Shown piece by piece: positions 33,656 to 42,785 of a stretch of DNA of 49,278 bases (positions are counted from its first letter, which is position 1; every line of letters begins with the position of its first letter). The stretch lies in assembly GCA_013287665.1 (NCBI GenBank), contig JABDDK010000010.1:1-49278 (forward strand). The letters are read 5' to 3'. The DNA comes from Alphaproteobacteria bacterium (lineage in GTDB: Bacteria; Pseudomonadota; Alphaproteobacteria; UBA9655). The notes below the pieces were generated by a model. That model searched no databases. It saw only the letters and a list, made by a program, of their open reading frames with translations, and was not told the origin of the DNA. Made by a program: the position numbers and the translations under genes.

Positions 33656-33928
33656 GCTACATCTCCTCATAAATACATTTGTATATAAATTCATCATTTT
33701 TAACATAGGAACAAGTTCTTCCAATTTCAAGTTCTTTTCAATAATAAACTTCTCGATTGGGTTATTTTAAAGATGAAATTAACCACAACTGTGAATGATC
33801 ACCATAAATGTTATGTTGAGTTCGTATCTTTAACGGTATTTTAATAATTATCACCTAATATAAAACTCAAAGATCACAAAAAAATTGTGTGGAAACAAAG
33901 GTAGCGTTAACAGAAAAGGCATAAAGTC

Positions 33929-34333
33929 ATGAAAGCAAACATTTTCAAAAAAATCATTCTACTCGGAACTATAAGTTATATTGGGGTTTTAGGAAGTGCT
34001 GCTTGGGCGGAACCATACCTGTCCTTACATTATGATAATGACCTGCTTGATAAGGGTGTAACTGGGTTCGAAGTTCATTATGAAAAGGGTAGAATTGATA
34101 AAGAACCCGTTCACAAAAGCCACGATTCTCACTTGCTAGCTTCAGGTCATTTAGCATTATTGCCAGGCGGAGTTATAACAGAGGTAAATCTGATCGGCAA
34201 ACATGTAACAAAATGTACCCTCCCGAACGAACTAAAAATGAAAGAAATAAAAAAAGAAGATAATTTAAATTTAATATACGATATTAGTTTATATAACGGA
34301 GAACTTACTTGTAAAGTAACTGTTCACAAATAG
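33929..34333 (+). CDS. Small exported protein, unknown
   Basis: 134 residues. A long signal peptide ends GSAAWA, then EPYLSLHYDNDLLDKGV. Two cysteines are separated by ~30 residues (TKCTLPN and LTCKVTVHK), which could form a disulphide in the periplasm. No domain is recognised. It is followed on the same strand by another small exported, cysteine-containing protein 57 bases later, so the two may be co-transcribed. Confidence 0.65.
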   Translation: MKANIFKKIILLGTISYIGVLGSAAWAEPYLSLHYDNDLLDKGVTGFEVHYEKGRIDKEPVHKSHDSHLLASGHLALLPGGVITEVNLIGKHVTKCTLPNELKMKEIKKEDNLNLIYDISLYNGELTCKVTVHK

Positions 34334-34390
34334 TATAAACAACATTCGTGAGAATATAGTCTGAATCAAATTCAAATAGAGAGAAAGAAG

Positions 34391-34759
34391 ATGAAGATCA
34401 GAAACATACTAACTTTGACAAGTGCTTTGACATTAACAGCTATATTTTCGACAGCAAGTAATGCCGAGGATTTTTGTACAGCAGACCATCTCAATAACGC
34501 TCCTGCGGTTAAAGTGTTTGGGTGCACGCTTGGAACCCATCAAGCAATTCTTGATAAAGACAAGAATCCGGTTAAATGTCATTTGGAGTATAACTGTAAT
34601 ATCAAAGTATCCTTTGGGGACAAAACATTGCTCCAAGGAGTTAAGACTCTTGCTGCCACCTTTCCAAATGATAAAAATTTGAACAGAATTACCATAAAGT
34701 TCGGGGCTGTGAATCTGAATATCCAATCTGTCCTTGAGATGCCTGGTCCTGGAAAGTAG
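34391..34759 (+). CDS. Small exported cysteine-containing protein, unknown
   Basis: 122 residues. The signal peptide ends TASNA, and the mature chain has four cysteines (DFCTADH, FGCTLGTHQ, VKCHLEYNCN) consistent with two disulphides. The N-terminal Cys is not in a lipobox. It may be a distant relative of the preceding gene (similar size, Thr-Lys-Cys/Val-Lys-Cys and terminal beta strands), but this is not certain. Confidence 0.65.
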   Translation: MKIRNILTLTSALTLTAIFSTASNAEDFCTADHLNNAPAVKVFGCTLGTHQAILDKDKNPVKCHLEYNCNIKVSFGDKTLLQGVKTLAATFPNDKNLNRITIKFGAVNLNIQSVLEMPGPGK

Positions 34760-34829
34760 AGCATACGTCTCTCTATCAGTATTCTCCTGAACAATTTTAG
34801 AGAAGTCGGCATTGCGTTAAAAAGTTAGG

Positions 34830-35393
34830 CTATTGAGAGACCTCTGCGACGCCCTCTTTCGCATCAACTGGTTTTGTACCAAGTGTTACATCACATTCAT
34901 TGTAAGCTTCGTTTATCCAAAAAAACATTCCACTTTCATTCGCATGTAAGTCTGCCTTGACAAAGTTTTTTGGGGCATTTTCGCCTACCCACGTAAATTG
35001 AATAGCGCAATACCCACAATAAGGGTTAGGGTTAATTGTTATATCGTTCATGGTCCATTTGCCGACTTTTTTTCGTGCTGCAGCAAGTTGCTCGATAAGC
35101 ATACTGGATTCTGTAAGAATATCCTTGAAATTTACAGTTTTTGTACATTTATGAGCAAAAACCTTGTCAATATCCTCTTGTGTAATGGGAGTATTTGACT
35201 GGCCAGCCTTCGTCATAAATGCGGTATACCGTTCACCCGCTTCCTTTAAAGCAGCGGGTGTATGCCGAGCAACTGGTTTCCCAAACACGAGTTCATCCGA
35301 GAATTCTCCTCCACCATTCATGGCTAGGACAGAACTGACAGACAAAAGGCTCGTTAAAACACATACGGACGCGAAAGCTTTAAAGTTAATCAT
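34830..35393 (-). CDS. Exported NTF2-like protein (AMNGGG family)
   Basis: 187 residues from ATG 35393 (GAGGAG upstream). The signal peptide ends SSVLA, then MNGGGEFSDE. The mature chain resembles an NTF2/SnoaL-like fold: an N-terminal helix with an Ala-x-Glu-x-Tyr segment, TQEDIDKVFAHKCTKTVN, GKWTMNDITINPNPYCGYCAIQF and a last strand pair. It appears related to the cytosolic protein at 37696 (GPWTIDVKEVEAL, CFIRYQL, VDEIYY). The Cys-Gly-Tyr-Cys motif is notable and could be redox active or a disulphide. Confidence 0.65.
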   Translation of the reverse strand: MINFKAFASVCVLTSLLSVSSVLAMNGGGEFSDELVFGKPVARHTPAALKEAGERYTAFMTKAGQSNTPITQEDIDKVFAHKCTKTVNFKDILTESSMLIEQLAAARKKVGKWTMNDITINPNPYCGYCAIQFTWVGENAPKNFVKADLHANESGMFFWINEAYNECDVTLGTKPVDAKEGVAEVSQ

Positions 35394-35448
35394 AATATTA
35401 CTCCTCATATAAAACATAATAGTTCAATAAAGCATAAGTGCATAAAAA

Positions 35449-36450
35449 TCAACCTTCCAATAATTTCATACCCTCATCGGTGTGTCTGTTACCTGCAATG
35501 TTGTTTGGGTCAAAGAGCGCGTCAATCTGATCCATAATATCATGTGATAATTGGATTGAAGCTGCAGCAACATTTTCTTCTAAATACTTTGGATGTCTTG
35601 TTCCGGGAATGGGAACCGTACGGGAAGATTTAGCTAGGATCCAAGTCAGAGCTACTTGTGCAGGCGTGCACTTTAACCCATCCGCAATCTTTGTTAACTC
35701 TTGAATAAGTCGAGCATTCTTTTTTGCATTCTCCTCCTGGAAACGTGGCACAAGACGACGGAAATCACCTTGTTCGAGCTGCTCAATTGAGGTGAGCTTG
35801 TTCGTCAAAAAGCCCCTTCCAAGCGGACTATAAGGAACAAACGAGATCTTTAACTCTTCGCATGTGGGAATGATCACCTTTTCAGGACTGCGCACCCACA
35901 AAGAATATTCAGACTGCACAGCCGTAATGGGATGAATGGCGTGGGCTTTTTTCAGGGTATTCACGTTAACTTCAGACAACCCTAGATAGCGCACCTTGCC
36001 CTCTTGAACGAGCTCCGCCATGGCGCCAACCGTATCTTCAATTGGCACATTTGGATCAACACGATGGAGATAATAAAGGTCGATGGTCTCAACGCCCAGC
36101 CGCTTCAAGCTGGCTTCACAAGCTGTTTTTGCATACTCTGGACGACCACATAATGAGATAGGAGCGGTTATTTTAAAGGGAGTTTCCAGTTCTCTCACAA
36201 AGCCGAACTTTGTTGCCACGGTGATCTTATCTTTGTAAGGCTTCAGAACCCTACCAAGAAACTCCTCATTCGAGCCTATACCATACATATCTGCCGTATC
36301 AAAGAAGGTGACCCCTAGCTCGATAGCTCGCTCAAGAGTTGCGATGTTCTCTTGTTCATTCGTAGGGCCATAGAACTCTGCCATTCCCATACATCCGAGG
36401 CCAATCTCAGAGACCTGGATGTTTGTATTTCCGAGTTGTCGTTTTTTCAT
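35449..36450 (-). CDS. Aldo/keto reductase
   Basis: 333 residues, a full AKR barrel. The catalytic tetrad is Asp51, Tyr56 (DTADMYG), Lys81 (VATKFG) and His129 (YYLHRVD). [12 protein letters not shown] at the start and [18 protein letters not shown] near the end (NADPH site) place it in the AKR13/YakC-type group. AAAGGAG precedes the ATG. Substrate is unknown. Such enzymes reduce reactive aldehydes. Confidence 0.95.
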   Translation of the reverse strand: MKKRQLGNTNIQVSEIGLGCMGMAEFYGPTNEQENIATLERAIELGVTFFDTADMYGIGSNEEFLGRVLKPYKDKITVATKFGFVRELETPFKITAPISLCGRPEYAKTACEASLKRLGVETIDLYYLHRVDPNVPIEDTVGAMAELVQEGKVRYLGLSEVNVNTLKKAHAIHPITAVQSEYSLWVRSPEKVIIPTCEELKISFVPYSPLGRGFLTNKLTSIEQLEQGDFRRLVPRFQEENAKKNARLIQELTKIADGLKCTPAQVALTWILAKSSRTVPIPGTRHPKYLEENVAAASIQLSHDIMDQIDALFDPNNIAGNRHTDEGMKLLEG

Positions 36451-36501
36451 GTTTTTTTCTCCTTTGAGAAAACCTACTGCTATCGCCGCTGTTAATCAAG
36501 C

Positions 36502-37506
36502 TCACATCCCTGTCTCTAGCCATCCGATTATCCGCTCCATTTTATCTTTAATCGTACGAATACCGTTGCCTTCTCCCTCAACTTCCCAGTAACTCACTTT
36601 ATTTCCGTGAGAGAGTAAGGCTGATACTATATCTCTTGCTTCACCTACACTATGTCTTACATCTTCTGATCCATGAATAATCAATATAGGGAGATCAGGT
36701 TTGATGTTCCTAACAGCATCAATCGCATTTCGTTCTGCTAACCAAGAAGCTTTATTATGATCAGTGAGCCCGAAATCTCGTTTGAACATGACAGCCATAT
36801 CAGGCCTTTCTTTCATCACTTTTTCGAGATTATAGAAACCCGAAAGGGAAACTACTTTATCGATTCGATTTTGGAGTTCAGGATACTTATATAATGTTAA
36901 GAAGAGCTCCATCCCTCCGCGCCCACCACCAAGGAGAAAGGTTTTATTGAATTGAAAGTTCTCCTTCAATAGAGCTCCAAGTTCGGGAATAAAGTCGATT
37001 ACATTTTTGACATCGTTAAGATCCTGTCCCCCAAATTCATCTTTTCCTGGGTTTACCCCATCTCGATAGAGAACAGTGATAATGGTGTAATCTTTGTAAT
37101 TGTTAAAATCGTAAGTTGGAGAGGGAATGCCAAACTTCTTATTCCCGCCCCTTAACAATATCAGTAAATTCCTATCCTTAAGAGGCGTCGTAAAGCTAAT
37201 AACTGCCTTTAGTTTCAGTCCATCGCTAGGGTATTTAAAGAGATAAATCTTCCGATTATAGGTGCGAATAATATTCTTATCTTCAACACTTATAAATTCA
37301 CTGTTGAGAATAGCATCCGTAATGTCCTTGACGTCTTCATGATCACCAATCAAATCATAGAATTTTTCATAGTGAACCGATAATTCACGGGCTTTTTGAC
37401 TATCTTCAGCGACGGCTTTTTCTCGATCAAGAATTGTTGGCGCTTTATCAGCCTGAACACTCAATGAGTGTCCCAGAAGTATTGCAAGGAACAAGAACTT
37501 TTTCAT
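36502..37506 (-). CDS. Exported alpha/beta-hydrolase-like protein with degenerate catalytic site
   Basis: 334 residues. Residues 1-19 are a signal peptide (SLSVQA). The C-terminal two-thirds fit a prolyl-oligopeptidase-type alpha/beta hydrolase: LILLRGGNKKFG, the elbow LLGGGRGGMEL, and LPILIIHGSEDVRHS. The nucleophile elbow should be G-x-S-x-G, but here position 195 is Gly (GGGRG), and the usual terminal His is Asn314 (GEGNG). Asp282 remains. It is probably a pseudoenzyme or binding protein. Confidence 0.8.
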   Translation of the reverse strand: MKKFLFLAILLGHSLSVQADKAPTILDREKAVAEDSQKARELSVHYEKFYDLIGDHEDVKDITDAILNSEFISVEDKNIIRTYNRKIYLFKYPSDGLKLKAVISFTTPLKDRNLLILLRGGNKKFGIPSPTYDFNNYKDYTIITVLYRDGVNPGKDEFGGQDLNDVKNVIDFIPELGALLKENFQFNKTFLLGGGRGGMELFLTLYKYPELQNRIDKVVSLSGFYNLEKVMKERPDMAVMFKRDFGLTDHNKASWLAERNAIDAVRNIKPDLPILIIHGSEDVRHSVGEARDIVSALLSHGNKVSYWEVEGEGNGIRTIKDKMERIIGWLETGM

Positions 37507-37695
37507 GATATGTCCTATGTTAAAATTTTAATGACTCTCACTGAGCCGCATCGACCACCAGGAAATGGCTTTCCCTCATATTGGTAAACTGAAGTCTACA
37601 AACCGTAAAGTAAAATTCATGGGTTCTTCTTCTCTTTCTAAATGCTGTGGAATAGGTTATCCCTATTATCAAGAGATCGATCTAAAGGAGAATGA

Positions 37696-38082
37696 ATGAT
37701 GAACTGTGTGGAATTAGCAAAGAAATACAATCAATTTCAAATTGATATTGGACAAGGCTTGGAAACGAATACAGACCACGTTATCTCGACTCTTTTCAGT
37801 AAATCCTTTCAAAAAATTGCAAACGGAGAGACGCTCGTTGCAGACCGCAATGGATTAAAAGACCAAATTTTAATATGCCGTGAAGAAGCAGGCCCGTGGA
37901 CGATTGATGTCAAAGAGGTTGAAGCCCTCCAAGATCCAGGCAGGTGTTTCATACGCTATCAACTTGTTTCAGAAAAGTTGGGGGGTTTTGATGTCATGGC
38001 AACCCTTCGCAGCAGCTCAGATGGGCTTATAGAGGAAGTTGATGAGATCTATTATCAAACGGCTAACATTTCTTCTTTATAA
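37696..38082 (+). CDS. NTF2/SnoaL-like protein, unknown substrate
   Basis: 128 residues with no signal peptide. AAAGGAG lies five bases before ATG 37696. Predicted NTF2-like layout: N-terminal helices, then DHVISTLFSKSFQKIANGE, GPWTIDVKEVEALQDPGRCFIRYQL and a final VDEIYYQT. Similarity to the exported protein at 34830 suggests an exported and a cytosolic version of the same fold. It converges on the Sel1 gene with 6 bases between them. Confidence 0.6.
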   Translation: MMNCVELAKKYNQFQIDIGQGLETNTDHVISTLFSKSFQKIANGETLVADRNGLKDQILICREEAGPWTIDVKEVEALQDPGRCFIRYQLVSEKLGGFDVMATLRSSSDGLIEEVDEIYYQTANISSL

Positions 38083-38088
38083 AAGAGC

Positions 38089-41000
38089 TTATCTCAAAAA
38101 CCCAAATTCATCGGATGAGAAAAATTCTTCGTTACGCCTCGGCGCTAACTTCATGTATTCTTTAAGATAAATTCCTGCGGCTCTGTATGTCAGAAGTCGT
38201 TTCTTCTCATTGATCAATCTTTCTTGAGCCGTTGATAAACGACCGAATTTCTTTGCCATCTTCTCGTCACCGATTGAGAGAGCCGAAAGTGTTGTTAACT
38301 TAGATTCGTTCTTACGAATGGATTCCGTATAATTTTCAGCAAGCTTAGAGGCAGCATTTCCGGATAAATGAAATCTGTCTAATGCATCTCTCATCTTATC
38401 TGTTTGTAGGCAGTTCTCTCGTCCCACAGAAATGTATGTCGTGGAATCATATTCAAAAGTTTCTATAAATCCCGGCACTTTTTGTTTGATTTTGAGTGCC
38501 GTGAGTAAAAAGCCAGGTTGCCTAACCCGAAGATCCTCCACATGAATTTGAGATAGAGAACTCATGCCCTCTTCAACCAAAGCCATTTGTTGGCCTAATG
38601 GAGATTGTTTCACAAGGGATGATTGTTCGGGATCATTGTAAATCGAAGGTTGAGAATAGGATTTTTGAAATTCTTCAAGTGTTTCTTTGAAGTTTTCCCA
38701 GGTGAATATTGTGTTTTTTTCAGGTTCGGCGATTTTTTTCTCAATAAACAGGTTAACCCCTTTTAAGGATTTCCCCTGTTTGTAATACGCGAAGGCGCGC
38801 TCAATATCTACCGCAACCCCACGGCCCAGTTGATAAAGCTGGCCTAACCTGTAAGCGGCTCTTGGATCTTTGTTTGACAATGCTCTTTCAAACCAATGAA
38901 GCGCTTTTCCATCGTCGTTGCTAACACCACGTCCCTTAAGATACATTTTTCCAACGATGTATGGAGTGCGGGGACTCCCTTTTTCTGCTTCAGCAAGATA
39001 GAGGGGAAATAGTTTTTCAAGTTGAATAGGATTCGCAACGGCATATAAATAATTGAATCGTTGGTCAAAATCAACACCGTCTTCTACGCTGACACTCAAA
39101 TACCAAATGGCGGCTTGCTCTACATCTACTAGAGTCCCCTTTCCCTCTTCATAAGCTTTTCCTACATAGTGTTTCGATTTAGGATTACCTTCTTGAGCCT
39201 TTTTAAGTTCTAACTCAAATCTCGGGGTTGCTAACCTAAAACTTTGATCAAAAGAGAATCCTTTGTCTTGTAACGTATTGTTCAACTCAATAACATCATC
39301 GTATGCTTTTTGATCTCCTCTTGCGGCAAGTGCTGCCAAACGAATGAGCTCTTTTTCATACCAGTCAACGGATTTTCCATCGTCTTGATCATGAGTGAAT
39401 ACGTTTTCATACATGTTTGCAATTCTGAGGTTGAGGGATTCATTTCCATTCCCTGCGCAGTCCAAATAATAAGCCAAAAGTGGTTTTAGAGCGGTTCTCA
39501 GTCGTTGCTTTGGGAAGTCTCCCATTCTTTTTAAAGTTTCGTAACAACCTTCAGCCGCGCTCAAACCGTCTGGATGTCCCCACCTTGCCGCGTTAACAAA
39601 ATGTTCAACTTTCTTCTCGATATTAATATTGTTGACCAGAAAAGTTCCCATAAAAAATGCAGCGTGAGGATTGCCAAGAGCCACCTCTTTTTCAATAGCT
39701 TCCAAACAATCAGACTGGGTAACATCTGCGTTTTGTTTAGCAAAACAATCCCAGGTCTTCCCAACAGCTGCACTATCACCAGCCCATGCCATTTTAAGAT
39801 AGTACCGAATCGCTTCGTCAAAAGCTCCTTCGTGTTCACTAAGGCGTGCCAATAGGCGATGAGGTATATCAACTCTGCTCTCACAGATGAGTCTCAGTTT
39901 TGAAGCCTGAACGGCTCTTTGGTCCTTGGGAATCGTATTTAATTTGTCGATAAGCCCTTCGAACGCTGCTAAGGCAGTGATCCCGCCTAGCCTTTCTGCA
40001 TTCTCAAAAAAATGGGCAGCTCGTTCAAAATCCATAAACAAGTCGTGTCTTGTAAATATATTTCCCAGATTCATCATAAGCTGGGGATCTCTTGTGCCCT
40101 CTGCTTCAGAATAAATGATATCAACAAGGCGATGAAATTGATCACCTCTTTCCTTGCTGTTTACTGTCATCACCCTATCGAACAAGGCACAAAGCTCTGT
40201 TCTGACACTGCCATGACCTGCTTCTCTCGCTGACCGGTAACTTAGTGCGGCCTGAGGGAGATCCACCTTCCCGCCAAAAAAGGTATGTCCTTCTACTGCC
40301 ATCCGCGCAAGCGCCAGGTGGGAACCTACATTTCCGCGTGATCCCGCTTTCTTGAAATACTCACAAGCCTTGCCAAAATCTGCGCCTATTTCATGGCCCA
40401 TACCAGCCATATGCAGCTCTGCTAACAGAACGGATCCCAGTGAATCCGAGTTTTCGTTTTGTTCTTCAGTCTCATAAACGGTTTTGACTTCACCAAAAGT
40501 AACGACTGAACCTTTAACAATATCATTCAAAACCCAAGAGTGAATGTCTTTAGCAGATTGTTTCTCCAACTTCCCCGCTTTAATACAAAAGGCTACGGCT
40601 TTCGAAATGTCTCTTACAAAGAGTTCACCTGAAACGTACTCATTGGCCAGAACTCTACAAAAGTATGCATCCCTTTCGGCTTCCTTCAGATAAAGTGGAA
40701 ATATTTGAGCTATAAATTCATTAATGTATTTTTTCCTGCTGTCGGAAGGGATTTTTTTGAGTTTATCAAGTGGCACTTGAAGCGCAGCTTTAGACTCGTT
40801 ATGACCAAGAGCTATCGCTTTGAAGTAGTAAACAGAGGCGATTGCAAGGTCTTTATAAAAACGCTGTTTTGAATACACATTACCCAAACGGTAAAACAAT
40901 CGAGCGTCGTTTTGTCTCTCAATCCATTCCGTACTAAATTCGCTTAACCCTTGTTCTGAGAGTTGTTCACTTGCATTTTCAAGAACTTGATTTAACTCAT

Positions 41001-42582
41001 CTCTTGCCCCAGCATCTCCAAGTTCTATAGCTCTGATGCAATATTCAATAGCCGTAGTATACTGGACAGAACGTCCAAAGCCCTTCGACATTTCGATCAC
41101 TCTACGGCAAGCACCCAAATCTCCCGCATCCGCTTTGGGGATAAAATGGTCTCTCAAATCCCCAAGACCATCCGCGTCAATTCTACTTTCAACTTTATGT
41201 CGATCATAAATCTCAAGCGCTGTTTTAAGGGACACTTCATCGCCTTTTTTAGCATAGTAAGAAAGCACACCCCTTAAAAAGGTTCCGTTGCTATATTTTC
41301 TCTCTAATAAAGCTCCGAGTTCAACGTCCCCTCTTTCGACTTCTTCAAGGCAAAGGGGGAAAAACCTCATAACCTCTTGAGGAGAGACTGTACTTCTCGA
41401 AGCCTTAATACCTTCGAGAAGGTGATGTAATGCTTCTCTTGCCGTTGCCTCGCCAAGCTCTCTAGCTTTGATGGTATATTTAACAGCGAGGTCATAGCGT
41501 ATAGATAGTCCAAAGCCCTTCGCCATCTCAATGACTTTATGGCAAGCGTCCAAATCTCCCGCATCTGCTTTTTTTGACCAGTATTCAATAAGGGGTTGAA
41601 GATGAGATGAATCAACTCTACTCACACGTTTATGTTGTTCATAAAGTGCCATGGCGGCATTAACGGAATCTGCATCTCCTTTTTCCATATAAAAAGAGAA
41701 AACGCCCTTCAAAAAATTTGGATTTCTATAATACTTCTCAAGAAAAGTTCTAACTCTTGTGTCACCTCCAATTTCTTGAATACAAATCGGAAAAATTCTT
41801 TTAGCCATTAAAGCTAGAGATTCATCCGATTGTGTTTTCTTAAATCTATCAAGAAGGGCATGGAACTGAGTTATTCCCTCTTCACAGCCGAGCACACTCA
41901 TCTTGAGAAAGCACCGTGCTGCACGTCCACAATGGGCAGTGCAATCACATTTGAATTTTTCAGCGAGCCATTTTAAAAATTCAATATTATCCGCTCGGGC
42001 TTCGCGTAAATAGACAGATGTTAGTTTTTCAAGTTGAGCTTCTCTTTTAATATCATCGAGACGGAATTTAAATACTAATTTATCGACCAATCCTTGGAGA
42101 TTTTTTCTGGCAGAGGGATCCCCTAATTTTTCAGCGTTATGGTAACATTCCGCTGCTTTGCCAAAATCAATGTCAGCCCCCCAACTCTCTGTATGCCGAT
42201 CGGCTAGCTCATTAAATAATTTACAAAAAGCAGTCGTTCCCGCAGTTGAGAGCACGCCTTGCTTTTTTTCATGCCGACTCACAACTTCATTTAAAAGGAC
42301 TTCATCTTTGTTTGTATAAGCATCTCTTGTTAGAAGGTCATATCCTTCTTCGTTTAAAGGATATTTGCGAAGGAGATCGTCTTTAGGATCAGATGGGCTA
42401 TCCTCCTTTCCAAGAGAAAGAACGGAACTTATTGTGCTTGTAACTTTGCCAAATAAACCAACGTTATCCTTCTCAGAACGAGAATCACCAGCACCCTTCA
42501 TCGCCTGAAGTTCATGAGTCCAAAGAGTAAAAGTGACAGCACTTACAAACAATAAAAGGGAAGGCTTTTTAAATAACAACAT
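38089..42582 (-). CDS. Giant exported Sel1-repeat protein
   Basis: 1497 residues. The signal peptide ends HELQA and the mature chain starts MKGAGDSRSEKD, like its exported neighbours. Most of residues ~80-1240 are Sel1/TPR-like helical repeats, for example AYRLGQLYQLGRGVAVDIERAF and SKHYVGKAYEEGKGTLVDVEQAAIWY. Many are degenerate and widely spaced. The last ~250 residues have no Sel1 pattern and are charged and helical (KMRDALDRFHLSGNAASKLAENY). Sel1 proteins act as scaffolds. In Legionella and similar bacteria several promote infection of host cells, which is an analogy only. GGAG lies 12 bases before the ATG. Confidence 0.88.
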   Translation of the reverse strand: MLLFKKPSLLLFVSAVTFTLWTHELQAMKGAGDSRSEKDNVGLFGKVTSTISSVLSLGKEDSPSDPKDDLLRKYPLNEEGYDLLTRDAYTNKDEVLLNEVVSRHEKKQGVLSTAGTTAFCKLFNELADRHTESWGADIDFGKAAECYHNAEKLGDPSARKNLQGLVDKLVFKFRLDDIKREAQLEKLTSVYLREARADNIEFLKWLAEKFKCDCTAHCGRAARCFLKMSVLGCEEGITQFHALLDRFKKTQSDESLALMAKRIFPICIQEIGGDTRVRTFLEKYYRNPNFLKGVFSFYMEKGDADSVNAAMALYEQHKRVSRVDSSHLQPLIEYWSKKADAGDLDACHKVIEMAKGFGLSIRYDLAVKYTIKARELGEATAREALHHLLEGIKASRSTVSPQEVMRFFPLCLEEVERGDVELGALLERKYSNGTFLRGVLSYYAKKGDEVSLKTALEIYDRHKVESRIDADGLGDLRDHFIPKADAGDLGACRRVIEMSKGFGRSVQYTTAIEYCIRAIELGDAGARDELNQVLENASEQLSEQGLSEFSTEWIERQNDARLFYRLGNVYSKQRFYKDLAIASVYYFKAIALGHNESKAALQVPLDKLKKIPSDSRKKYINEFIAQIFPLYLKEAERDAYFCRVLANEYVSGELFVRDISKAVAFCIKAGKLEKQSAKDIHSWVLNDIVKGSVVTFGEVKTVYETEEQNENSDSLGSVLLAELHMAGMGHEIGADFGKACEYFKKAGSRGNVGSHLALARMAVEGHTFFGGKVDLPQAALSYRSAREAGHGSVRTELCALFDRVMTVNSKERGDQFHRLVDIIYSEAEGTRDPQLMMNLGNIFTRHDLFMDFERAAHFFENAERLGGITALAAFEGLIDKLNTIPKDQRAVQASKLRLICESRVDIPHRLLARLSEHEGAFDEAIRYYLKMAWAGDSAAVGKTWDCFAKQNADVTQSDCLEAIEKEVALGNPHAAFFMGTFLVNNINIEKKVEHFVNAARWGHPDGLSAAEGCYETLKRMGDFPKQRLRTALKPLLAYYLDCAGNGNESLNLRIANMYENVFTHDQDDGKSVDWYEKELIRLAALAARGDQKAYDDVIELNNTLQDKGFSFDQSFRLATPRFELELKKAQEGNPKSKHYVGKAYEEGKGTLVDVEQAAIWYLSVSVEDGVDFDQRFNYLYAVANPIQLEKLFPLYLAEAEKGSPRTPYIVGKMYLKGRGVSNDDGKALHWFERALSNKDPRAAYRLGQLYQLGRGVAVDIERAFAYYKQGKSLKGVNLFIEKKIAEPEKNTIFTWENFKETLEEFQKSYSQPSIYNDPEQSSLVKQSPLGQQMALVEEGMSSLSQIHVEDLRVRQPGFLLTALKIKQKVPGFIETFEYDSTTYISVGRENCLQTDKMRDALDRFHLSGNAASKLAENYTESIRKNESKLTTLSALSIGDEKMAKKFGRLSTAQERLINEKKRLLTYRAAGIYLKEYMKLAPRRNEEFFSSDEFGFLR

Positions 42583-42685
42583 ATTAAGATGGCTCCAAAT
42601 AGTAACCTATAAGATTAACATATAAGCGTGAGACTATTGCTTTGCAATAAGTGTTTTGAACTCAGATGGACATGATCATTATCGA

Positions 42686-42728
42686 CAACAAGGGCTCTCG
42701 CGCCCACAGTTGTTGAGCCGAGAGTCCT
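42686..42728. other. Interleaved inverted repeats (possible pseudoknot)
   Basis: CAACA (42686-42690) pairs with TGTTG (42711-42715). AGGGCTCTCG (42691-42700) pairs with CGAGAGTCCT (42719-42728), with one G-T pair. The order stem 1, stem 2, stem 1', stem 2' is that of an H-type pseudoknot. It sits in the 203-base gap upstream of the Sel1 gene. Confidence 0.4.
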
Positions 42729-42785
42729 AAAGACCCTGCTTCTTATCTTGTGCAATATTTTGTAGGCTGTGTTTTTGATCATTTC

